From NCBI GenBank assembly GCA_009778055.1, contig WRKN01000160.1, positions 1 through 5,957 on the forward strand: a DNA stretch of 5,957 nucleotides. The letters run 5' to 3'. Each line of letters begins with the position of its first letter. Position 1 is the first letter of the stretch. Below, piece by piece: positions 1 through 5,458 of this stretch. This DNA is from Synergistaceae bacterium. Lineage in GTDB: Bacteria > Synergistota > Synergistia > Synergistales > Aminobacteriaceae. Made by a program: the position numbers and the translations under genes. A model generated the notes under the pieces. It searched no databases. It had not been told where the DNA came from and saw only the letters and a list, made by a program, of their open reading frames with translations.

Positions 1-59
1 ATCCCGGGGTTTGTGACCAGGAACAGCAGGAGTTCGTATTCCTTGTTTTTGAGGTCGGC
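1..59 (-). pseudogene. Remnant of OmpR-family response regulator winged-helix domain (fragment, runs off left edge)
   Basis: Read on the minus strand from base 59 to base 1, the frame gives ADLKNKEYELLLFLVTNPG. This matches the start of the DNA-binding winged helix of OmpR/PhoB-type response regulators, which typically reads 'LTxKEFELLxxLxxNPG'. An in-frame TAA lies immediately upstream (62-60), followed by the tRNA terminator. There is no ATG, GTG or TTG in the visible frame and no room for a receiver domain. I therefore read it as the leftover C-terminal part of a broken regulator gene rather than an intact gene. The rest lies outside the window, so a restart further left cannot be excluded. 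The domain match rests on about 19 residues only. Confidence 0.5.
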
Positions 60-73
60 TTATAGCTCCCCAA

Positions 74-105
74 ATTAAAACCCCCGCCGCAGCAGGGGTT
101 TTAAT
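74..105 (-). terminator. Rho-independent terminator of the tRNA-Val gene
   Basis: Bases 74-84 (ATTAAAACCCC) pair perfectly with 95-105 (GGGGTTTTAAT), giving an 11-bp stem around a 10-base loop. On the minus strand the stem has a GC-rich top and ends in TTTTAATTT, the usual form of an intrinsic terminator. It lies 24 bases beyond the tRNA 3' end, so it most likely ends the tRNA transcript. Because the stem carries A and T runs on both sides, it could also work on the plus strand. Confidence 0.8.
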
Positions 106-129
106 CTATCCTGAAAACTATTGTCAGCC

Positions 130-204
130 TGGTGGGCGAAACAGGGTTCGAACCTGTGACCCCCTGCGTGTAAGGCAGGTGTTCTACCGCTGAACTATCC
201 GCCC
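130..204 (-). tRNA. tRNA-Val, anticodon UAC
   Basis: The minus strand folds into a full cloverleaf. The acceptor stem is GGGCGGA with TTCGCCC (one G-U pair). The D stem is GTTC/GAAC with a short AGCGGTA loop. The anticodon stem is CCTGC/GCAGG around loop CTTACAC (anticodon TAC, valine). The variable loop is GGGTC, and the T stem is ACAGG/CCTGT around TTCGAAC. The discriminator base is A and the 3' CCA is encoded in the DNA (132-130). UAC reads valine GUA and, when modified, other GUN codons. It is a single-gene unit with its own promoter and terminator, transcribed away from the signalling genes. Confidence 0.97.
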
Positions 205-217
205 TAATTCGCGGAAA

Positions 218-246
218 AGTATACCTGTCCTCAGCTTTTCTGTCAA
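218..246 (-). promoter_or_regulatory. Consensus sigma-70 promoter of the tRNA-Val gene
   Basis: On the minus strand, TTGACA (246-241) is followed by a 17-base spacer and TATACT (223-218). The -35 is a perfect match, the spacing is optimal and the -10 matches at five of six positions. Transcription would start near 211-212, only a few bases before the mature tRNA 5' end at 204. This is a strong stable-RNA promoter. I see no clear GC-rich discriminator of the kind that marks stringent control, although GCGG lies at 211-214. Confidence 0.9.
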
Positions 247-317
247 TATACGCCTGAAATCCACAGAAACGGGACATCAAAAAGAGCTTAAAAATGCTGT
301 TCTATACTGACCAATGT

Positions 318-362
318 ATTTATCCTACATGAAGCACCTTTAGCAAATTTTCGTAGGTAAAT
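318..362 (+). repeat. Inverted repeat upstream of the sensor-gene promoter
   Basis: ATTTATCCTAC (318-328) and GTAGGTAAAT (353-362) are complementary over ten pairs with one bulged base. They are separated by 24 bases. The downstream arm ends 15 bases before the proposed -35 box at 378, a position that would suit an activator or repressor site. A transcript hairpin is not expected because the site lies upstream of the promoter. Function is inferred from position only. Confidence 0.4.
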
Positions 363-377
363 TAACCTTAACTTTGC

Positions 378-407
378 TTGAATTCTTAAATATCGTAGCG
401 ATAGAAT
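378..407 (+). promoter_or_regulatory. Probable promoter of the sensor/kinase operon
   Basis: TTGAAT (378-383) and TAGAAT (402-407) are separated by 18 bases and match the sigma-70 consensus at four and five of six positions. The spacer contains a short inverted repeat, TATCG-TAG-CGATA (391-403), which reaches into the -10. The predicted start would lie near 414, leaving a leader of about 32 bases before the TTG start codon. It is the best promoter-like pair in the 199 bases between the tRNA promoter and the gene. Confidence 0.6.
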
Positions 408-445
408 AAAGGAACCAATTATTAAACCGTAAATGGGGGCTAATT

Positions 446-2173
446 TTGGCAAGGAAGGCGTTTTTTGTCGCGTTGGCAGTTTTTTTCTATATACTGTGCT
501 TCTTCTTCTCCGTGCATCCCGCGCATACTCATGAGTCGCTAGGCGTCGGGGGGATGGAAGTACTGTTTTCCCGTGCCCATCTTGGGCTTGACGAAGTACT
601 CGGTTTACATTCGGGCGACTTCCGCCCTATCTCTGGAAACGTTGTCCGGTTCTGGAACGTGAAAGACGAGCTTTGGATTCGTATCCCCATGTCGAAGCTG
701 CGTGAGATGGACCGCGCCCTGCCCGCCGAAAAGGCCGTCCTTTCACTGCAATGCGGACTCTTTTCCTCGGTTGGCTTTTACATACCTACGGCGGAGGGAG
801 AGTTCACGTACTCGGCCTACGGGATAGGCACTTTCTTGGAAGAGCAGAGGCTGCCGCAGCGTTTCCCGGCCTTCTTCCTAAGCGGGGATTACGATAATGG
901 ACATGCCTACCTCAACGTCAGGACGAACATACCCGTTTCTTTCGGCGTAAGCGTCCAGGACGAGGACGTCCATCACTACATTGTCTCCAGATTTGTCGCG
1001 GGTTACCTGATTTTTTACAGTTGCCTGATGGCGCTTACCCTGACCTGCCTTCTCCTCTATCTGATGACGGGCGACCCCGGCTACGCTATAGCCGCGCTGC
1101 GGCAACTGGGAGCTTTGATATTCCTTTTCATAGTCAATGACGTCTTTTTGTACATTTTTTGCCTGACGTACTCTTTCACACTGCCTCCCAGGACGGTATA
1201 TATTTTATGCTGGCTGGGTTTAGGGCTGCACGGCGTTATGCAGGCGTTTTTATGCCGCCATCTGCTGAGGACGGACGAGGAGCCGGCCTGGTTGAAACGC
1301 CTGATTTACGCTCACGCCCTGTTGTGCGTCATAATGGCCGCCTCCGCTTTCCGGCAGGAGCCGCACATCACCCTGGCGCTGGCGGTACTGGCTTTGATCA
1401 TGGACACGATCTCGTTTCTGGCGGTGGGCTTCCTGAAATTCCGTCAAGGATACCACGTTGTGTTTTTGTTCGTGCTTTCGCGTCTTGCCTTCATGCTGGG
1501 CTGCGTCGCGCTTTCAACTATCGCGCTTTACGTGCCGCATACGTACGTTGCCGAGTCATTCCTGATGGTGTTTTTCCTGCTGGATCCCATACTGCTCTTC
1601 CTGATGATGATCCCGGACACCAGGCGGCGTTTCATGCTCTATTTTTTCATGGAAAACAAAGAGGGCGGATACGATGTTTTGAGCGAGCGGGACGGCCTCA
1701 CGGGGCTTTATAATAAGGCCAGCTTCCTGGCGCTTTTTGACGGCAAGTTCAAAGCGGCGCAGAAAGCCCTCAACCCTTTGGCGTTCATCGTAATGGACAT
1801 AGACTATTTTCAGGAGTACAGCAAATCCCGGGGCCGTCAGGAAGGCGACAAACTGCTGATTTTCCTGGCGAAGCTGACGAGGCAGAGCCTACGCGAGAGC
1901 GACGTCGCGGCCCGTCACGCCGGTGGGGAGTTTGGTATAATTCTTCCAGGGGGAACCCTGCCCTTTGCCGTGCTGGTGGCCGAACGTATCAGACAGGGGG
2001 TCGAAAAATACGGCGCCGCTTTGAACAAGCCCCCCGCCGTAACCCTGTCCGTCGGCATGTCGTTCATGAAGCGGGAAGACACCATGGCCGAGTTGATTCA
2101 ACGAGGCTACGAAGCCCTTCACTTGGCCAGGAATAACGGCTGTAACCGCACGGAGTTTGAACTCTCGGTATAA
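446..2173 (+). CDS. 7TM-DISM membrane sensor with degenerate GGDEF domain
   Basis: A membrane signalling protein of 575 aa. Residues 1-27 form a signal peptide (MARK, then a hydrophobic run, then HPAHT). Residues about 31-182 are an extracellular region like the 7TMR-DISM type-2 domain. Seven hydrophobic helices follow at about 187-207, 215-240, 248-270, 284-303, 306-330, 336-361 and 368-388. A C-terminal GGDEF domain spans about 407-572. Family members normally make cyclic di-GMP from two GTP in the cytoplasm. Here the signature reads AGGEF (492-496), so the metal-binding D/E is Gly494. The Asn that contacts guanine in the DxDxFKxxND segment is Ser459, next to Lys460. DGLTGLYN (416-423), D451/D453 and G467-D468 remain. 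The inhibitory-site motif RESD (483-486) keeps the standard spacing. It is therefore probably a weak or dead cyclase that may bind cyclic di-GMP. TTG is chosen as start because the signal peptide needs it and the first ATG is codon 37. The ribosome site (GGGGG, 435-439) is poor. Confidence 0.88.
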   Translation: MARKAFFVALAVFFYILCFFFSVHPAHTHESLGVGGMEVLFSRAHLGLDEVLGLHSGDFRPISGNVVRFWNVKDELWIRIPMSKLREMDRALPAEKAVLSLQCGLFSSVGFYIPTAEGEFTYSAYGIGTFLEEQRLPQRFPAFFLSGDYDNGHAYLNVRTNIPVSFGVSVQDEDVHHYIVSRFVAGYLIFYSCLMALTLTCLLLYLMTGDPGYAIAALRQLGALIFLFIVNDVFLYIFCLTYSFTLPPRTVYILCWLGLGLHGVMQAFLCRHLLRTDEEPAWLKRLIYAHALLCVIMAASAFRQEPHITLALAVLALIMDTISFLAVGFLKFRQGYHVVFLFVLSRLAFMLGCVALSTIALYVPHTYVAESFLMVFFLLDPILLFLMMIPDTRRRFMLYFFMENKEGGYDVLSERDGLTGLYNKASFLALFDGKFKAAQKALNPLAFIVMDIDYFQEYSKSRGRQEGDKLLIFLAKLTRQSLRESDVAARHAGGEFGIILPGGTLPFAVLVAERIRQGVEKYGAALNKPPAVTLSVGMSFMKREDTMAELIQRGYEALHLARNNGCNRTEFELSV

Positions 2174-2219
2174 TTAGGGATAAAATATACTCAGCGAGGT
2201 AATTAAAGCGGTAATTAAT

Positions 2220-4565
2220 ATGAAAAAAGCAGAAAAACATACAAGTTGGCTGCTGGGAGAGCTGAAATGGCTTGTCGGAGCAAGTGAGGCGGGCGATTTC
2301 AGCGTAGTGCTTGGTAGTGCCCGCCCTTTTGGCGAATCCGACGGGCTTTGCGCGTCCAGCGAGGACACGGAGGCTGTCCGGCTGTTAAACGAGGCCATAA
2401 GCAACTATCAGGTTGCCGTGGAATACGAATTGATGAAGTACAAGCTTACAAGCGACGCGCTGGCTATCGCGCTGTGGGATATGGACGTTGTGAGCGGAGA
2501 CCCTGTCAACCCTAACAACAAGTTCGCATGGTCGCAGGAATTCCGCCATATGCTGGGTTTTTCCAATACAAACGATTTCCCGAACATACTTTCGAGCTGG
2601 AGCGACCTGCTGCATCCCGACGACAAGGAGAGGACGCTCAACGCCCTGGCGGCGCACCTGAACGACCGCAACGGGGAAATTCCCTATGACGTCGAATACC
2701 GTCTGAGGCTGAAAAATGGGAGCTACCGATATTTTCACGCGTTCGGAACCACGCTGAGGGATGGTTCCGGCGTTCCGCTCAGGGTGGCCGGCGCGCTGCT
2801 GGACGTCACCGAAAGGAAACAGGTGGAGGAGGCGCTGAAGCGCCGCGAAGTAATGTTGAGTTCGTTGACCGATATGGCCGTTACGCTCCTCTCGTATGAA
2901 AATGAATCGTTTGACGACGTTATGAGCAACGGCCTGAAGCCGGTCGCCCAAGCGGCCGGCATAGACCGGATCGCCGTTTACCGGCTTCTGGACGGAACGG
3001 CCCGGTTGGGGCAAACCTATCTCTGGCGCGGCAAAACGCTCCCCCTTGATGAAAGACTGCTGATATTGCCGGACATCCCCCCCGTTCTCCGCTGGCTGAA
3101 GACTTTGACGAAGGGCGAGTACATCAATGCCGACGTGAGCAAAATGCCGGACGACGAATCGGCGTTTTTGAGCCTGTACGGCGTCAAGTCCATATTTATC
3201 GTGCCCATTTTCACACGCGGGCAGTTTTGGGGCGTAATAACCCTGGAAGACCATACCGCCCACCGGTATTTTGACGAGGAGTTTTTAGACCTTATGCGCT
3301 CGGCGGCGCATTTGTGCGCCGGCACTGTTGTGCGCGCCGAAATGGAGCGCGAGGTGGCTGACGCAAACGTGAAGCTCAAGGACGCGCTCGAACAGGCTAC
3401 CGCCGCAAGCAAGGCGAAGGGCGATTTTCTGTCCTGTATGAGCCACGAAATGCGGACGCCGATGAACGCGATAATCGGCATGACGGCCATAGGAAAGAAA
3501 GCGGAGGACATAGAGCAGAAAAACTACGCCCTGAACAGGATAGAGGACGCGTCGTCCCATTTGCTCGGAGTAATAAACGACGTGCTCGACATGGCGAAAA
3601 TCGAGGCGAACAAGCTGGAACTGACCCCCGTTGAGTATGTTTTCGAGAAAATGCTGCGGAAGGTGACGACATTCATCAACTTCCGCATGGATGAAAAGCA
3701 GCTTCGATTTTTCGTGTACGTGGACGACAACATACCGCGCTCCATCGTGGGAGACGACCAGCGCCTGGCGCAGGTTATAACGAACCTGTTGTCCAACGCG
3801 GTGAAGTTCACCCCCAAAGGGGGCGACATACGTCTTGAGGCGTCTTTGGTTGGAGAAGCCGGCGAAGTCTGCGAGCTGCGCGTAGAGGTGGCCGACAACG
3901 GAATAGGCATATCCCCCGAACGGCAGGACAAACTGTTCGCCGCTTTCGCGCAGGCGGAAAGCGGAACGAGCCGCAAATATGGAGGCACGGGGCTGGGGCT
4001 TTTCATTTCAAAGCGCATAGTGGAGCTTATGGGCGGCAGGATTTGGGTTGAATCGGAACCCGGCAAAGGCTCGCGGTTCATTTTCACCGTAAAAGCCCGA
4101 TGCTGCAAAGCTCCACCTCGCCTGGAGCTTGTCCCAAGCGGCGCAGACGAGGTGGACCCCGGGGAGTTCGAGGGCAAAAGGCTGCTGATTGCCGAGGACA
4201 TTGAAATCAACCGCGAGATACTTATTTCGCTCCTGGAAGACACCGGAATCATAATCGACTGCGCCGAAAACGGCAAAGAGGCGCTGGAGATGATAGAGGC
4301 AGCCCCCGAAAAATACGACATCGTGTTAATGGACGTGCAAATGCCCCAAATGGACGGCCTTGAGGCGACGCACCGCATACGCGCCCTGCCCGCGCTCCAG
4401 GGCGGAACGCTGCCGATAATAGCGATGACCGCGAACGTCTTCAAGGACGACGTTGAGGCGTGCCTGGAGGCAGGCATGGACGACCACCTGGGCAAACCGC
4501 TCGACATCGGCAAGGTACTGGAGAAGCTGCGCCAATATCTGACTGCCGGAATGAACCCGATTTGA
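2220..4565 (+). CDS. Soluble PAS-GAF hybrid sensor histidine kinase with C-terminal receiver
   Basis: A 781-aa cytoplasmic hybrid kinase. Residues 1-75 are an unassigned N-terminal part. A PAS_3-type domain spans about 78-198 (LLHPDDKERT, then RLRLKNGSYRYF and DVTERK). A GAF-like domain spans about 215-372. A helical linker at 373-400 leads to HisKA, with phospho-accepting His409 in SHEMRTP. The HATPase region has its N box around N522/N526, its G1 box at DNGIG (559-563) and its G2 box at GGTGLGL (588-594). A receiver at about 653-774 has acidic residues E659/D660, phospho-acceptor D705 in LMDVQMPQMDG, T737 and K759. All catalytic positions look intact. There is no transmembrane segment and no output domain, so phosphate probably passes to a separate HPt protein or regulator. 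It starts 46 bases after the sensor gene, with no convincing promoter between, so the two are likely one operon. The ribosome site is weak (AAAGCGG, 8 bases before ATG). Confidence 0.93.
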   Translation: MKKAEKHTSWLLGELKWLVGASEAGDFSVVLGSARPFGESDGLCASSEDTEAVRLLNEAISNYQVAVEYELMKYKLTSDALAIALWDMDVVSGDPVNPNNKFAWSQEFRHMLGFSNTNDFPNILSSWSDLLHPDDKERTLNALAAHLNDRNGEIPYDVEYRLRLKNGSYRYFHAFGTTLRDGSGVPLRVAGALLDVTERKQVEEALKRREVMLSSLTDMAVTLLSYENESFDDVMSNGLKPVAQAAGIDRIAVYRLLDGTARLGQTYLWRGKTLPLDERLLILPDIPPVLRWLKTLTKGEYINADVSKMPDDESAFLSLYGVKSIFIVPIFTRGQFWGVITLEDHTAHRYFDEEFLDLMRSAAHLCAGTVVRAEMEREVADANVKLKDALEQATAASKAKGDFLSCMSHEMRTPMNAIIGMTAIGKKAEDIEQKNYALNRIEDASSHLLGVINDVLDMAKIEANKLELTPVEYVFEKMLRKVTTFINFRMDEKQLRFFVYVDDNIPRSIVGDDQRLAQVITNLLSNAVKFTPKGGDIRLEASLVGEAGEVCELRVEVADNGIGISPERQDKLFAAFAQAESGTSRKYGGTGLGLFISKRIVELMGGRIWVESEPGKGSRFIFTVKARCCKAPPRLELVPSGADEVDPGEFEGKRLLIAEDIEINREILISLLEDTGIIIDCAENGKEALEMIEAAPEKYDIVLMDVQMPQMDGLEATHRIRALPALQGGTLPIIAMTANVFKDDVEACLEAGMDDHLGKPLDIGKVLEKLRQYLTAGMNPI

Positions 4566-4572
4566 AAACCTA

Positions 4573-4581
4573 TGGTATTAT
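4573..4581 (+). promoter_or_regulatory. Extended -10 promoter for the cupin gene
   Basis: TGGTATTAT (4573-4581) is a TGn extended -10 with a five-of-six -10 hexamer (TATTAT). No -35 match is found at the expected distance, which is typical of extended -10 promoters. It begins 7 bases after the kinase stop codon. The predicted start, near 4588, falls inside the adjoining palindrome, so binding there would block initiation. Confidence 0.5.
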
Positions 4582-4607
4582 TTATTTCTGCGATGTCGCA
4601 GAAATAA
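4582..4607 (+). promoter_or_regulatory. Perfect 26-base palindrome, probable operator of the cupin gene
   Basis: TTATTTCTGCGA (4582-4593) and TCGCAGAAATAA (4596-4607) are exact reverse complements, 12 bases each, around TG. The palindrome starts directly after the -10 hexamer and ends 4 bases before the cupin ribosome site GGAGG. That position is typical of a repressor operator. The element could also fold in RNA as a hairpin with an ATGT loop near the 5' end of the message. It is unlikely to be a terminator because no T-run follows on either strand. I do not recognise it as a known LexA, Fur or PerR site. Confidence 0.7.
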
Positions 4608-4611
4608 CGAT

Positions 4612-4616
4612 GGAGG
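4612..4616 (+). promoter_or_regulatory. Ribosome binding site deciding the cupin start
   Basis: GGAGG ends 9 bases before ATG 4626, good spacing. An in-frame TTG at 4617 directly touches this site and so cannot be served by it, which makes ATG 4626 the better start. Confidence 0.8.
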
Positions 4617-4625
4617 TTGAAGACA

Positions 4626-5093
4626 ATGCAAGAAATTATACACACGAATATAAAGGACGTTCCTGCGGAACATAAAAGTCCTCACGAAGGGTATGAGTAT
4701 TCTTTCCGCCCGTTAGTCCCTTACGGTCTTGCGGAGCAGTGTAAAGTCTACCTTTACGAAATTCCCCCGGGAAAATCGGCATATCCCTATCATTACCATA
4801 CAAAAAACGAAGAGGTGTTCTATATCATAAGCGGTAAAGGGCTGCTGAAAACACCTGCGGGCGAGAAGGAAGTTTCTTCCGGGGATCTTTTGTTTTTCCC
4901 CGCGAATGAAAACGGCGCGCATAAATTAACGAATACCTCGGAAACAGAAACGCTGGTATACCTGGATTTTGATACCGATAACAAAATAGACGTCGCTCTT
5001 TATCCAGACTCAGGAAAAATTGCGATTTGGGGTAAAAATCTTGCTCAGGTATACAAGACGAGCCAACAAGCAAATTATTATGACGGAGAGTAA
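4626..5093 (+). CDS. Single-domain cupin protein, function unknown
   Basis: A 155-aa protein (from ATG 4626) with one cupin_2 beta-barrel domain and no signal peptide. Motif 1 is visible as HYHTKNEE around residues 56-63, with metal ligands H56, H58 and E62 or E63 leading to SGKG. Motif 2 is GDLLFFP (86-92) followed by GAHKLTN (97-103) with ligand H99. A metal-binding site is thus complete. The residues do not tell whether it is an enzyme (isomerase or dioxygenase) or a small-ligand sensor. It has its own promoter and a palindromic site directly upstream, so it is probably regulated separately from the kinase gene. It is richer in A+T than the kinase gene: I count about 47% G+C over 4741-4920 against about 60% over 3781-3960. 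The 61-aa gene that follows overlaps its last codons. Confidence 0.9.
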   Translation: MQEIIHTNIKDVPAEHKSPHEGYEYSFRPLVPYGLAEQCKVYLYEIPPGKSAYPYHYHTKNEEVFYIISGKGLLKTPAGEKEVSSGDLLFFPANENGAHKLTNTSETETLVYLDFDTDNKIDVALYPDSGKIAIWGKNLAQVYKTSQQANYYDGE

Positions 5094-5265
5094 TGATGTC
5101 ATAACGGATAACCAGTGGGATGGTATGTTGAAGATGGTCATGAAGATAATAGGGAACTGCGGAACGACTGACAGCGCGCTGGATGAGTTGAGAGATTTAT
5201 TCCGCGACAAGAAAGAGGCGGACGTAATAATCGAAAAAATAAAAGCCAAAAAAGCCGGAGGTTAA
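5080..5265 (+). CDS. Small acidic/basic helical protein of unknown function (61 aa)
   Basis: I do not recognise this gene. It encodes 61 residues beginning MTESNDVITDNQWDG, with an amphipathic helix LKMVMKIIGNC (residues 17-27), then TTDSALDELRDLFRD and a Lys-rich tail ending KKAGG. It has no signal peptide or membrane segment. The pattern of two or three short helices looks like a small soluble adaptor or a conserved small hypothetical protein. ATG 5080 overlaps the end of the cupin gene by 14 bases and lacks a ribosome site, so it would rely on translational coupling. An in-frame TTG at 5020 would overlap much more, and ATG 5125 would shorten the product to 46 aa. Coding is supported by the composition and by the tight packing on both sides (34 bases to the next start), not by a family match. 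Confidence 0.55.
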   Translation: MTESNDVITDNQWDGMLKMVMKIIGNCGTTDSALDELRDLFRDKKEADVIIEKIKAKKAGG

Positions 5266-5285
5266 CCCACAACCGAAGGACGGCT

Positions 5286-5458
5286 GGAGGTCTTGTTCAG
5301 TGCGTATTGATGGAGCAAACGAATTTTTATCCCGTATAACACGGTCCGACCAGCTTGGTGCAAAAGATCATGCAGGAGGCACAGGCCAGAGCGGAAGCCC
5401 TGAGGAGGTTGTTTCCATGCAAATCAACGGAATGAATGATTTTTTATCCCGCATTAAC
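5286..5458 (+). repeat. Tandem copies of a translation-initiation region (5286-5340 and 5404-5458)
   Basis: Each copy contains GGAGG, a TTGTT-containing spacer, a start codon (GTG 5300 or ATG 5417) and codons for a shared peptide. The first reads RIDGANEFLSRI and the second QINGMNDFLSRI, with 8 of 12 residues identical and 24 of 36 bases identical in these codons. The start codons are 117 bases apart, exactly 39 codons, and no stop intervenes. Several of the differences are synonymous (CGT/CGC, ATA/ATT, AAC/AAT) or conservative (D/N, E/D). This suggests that both copies have been kept as protein-coding sequence. Confidence 0.7.

Noticed and set aside
1..78. Plus-strand frame ending at TAA 76-78 as the tail of a gene entering from the left
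   Set aside because: The minus strand of the same bases matches a known response-regulator motif, while the plus-strand peptide is Ser/Arg-rich and featureless.
293..331. Tiny open frame of 12 codons in the leader region
   Set aside because: Very short, no ribosome site, upstream of the proposed promoter and without any recognisable leader-peptide feature.
1159..1713. Plus-strand frame of 184 codons inside the sensor gene
   Set aside because: It lies in another frame over the transmembrane region. Its Arg/Pro/Gly-rich translation is a typical shadow.
2169..2174. Perfect TATAAT at the sensor gene stop codon as a promoter for the kinase gene
   Set aside because: No -35 match at 16-18 bases and no TGn extension. 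The hexamer arises from the GTA TAA end of the coding frame. A weak promoter cannot be excluded.
2385..3263. Minus-strand open frame of 292 codons opposite the PAS-GAF region
   Set aside because: Shadow of the plus-strand kinase gene. Its translation is Arg/Gln/His-rich without family motifs.
4582..4607. Palindrome as transcription terminator of the kinase operon
   Set aside because: No T-run follows the hairpin on either strand, and the stem is A+T-rich at its base. Its place between the -10 and the ribosome site fits an operator better.
4617..4625. TTG 4617 as start of the cupin gene
   Set aside because: It directly abuts the GGAGG ribosome site, leaving no spacing. ATG 4626 has the correct 9-base spacing.
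3524..4645. Long minus-strand open frame of 373 codons opposite the kinase
   Set aside because: It is antisense to the intact HisKA-HATPase-REC domains, is rich in Ser, Arg and Pro as expected of a shadow frame in GC-rich DNA, and shows no recognisable domain.
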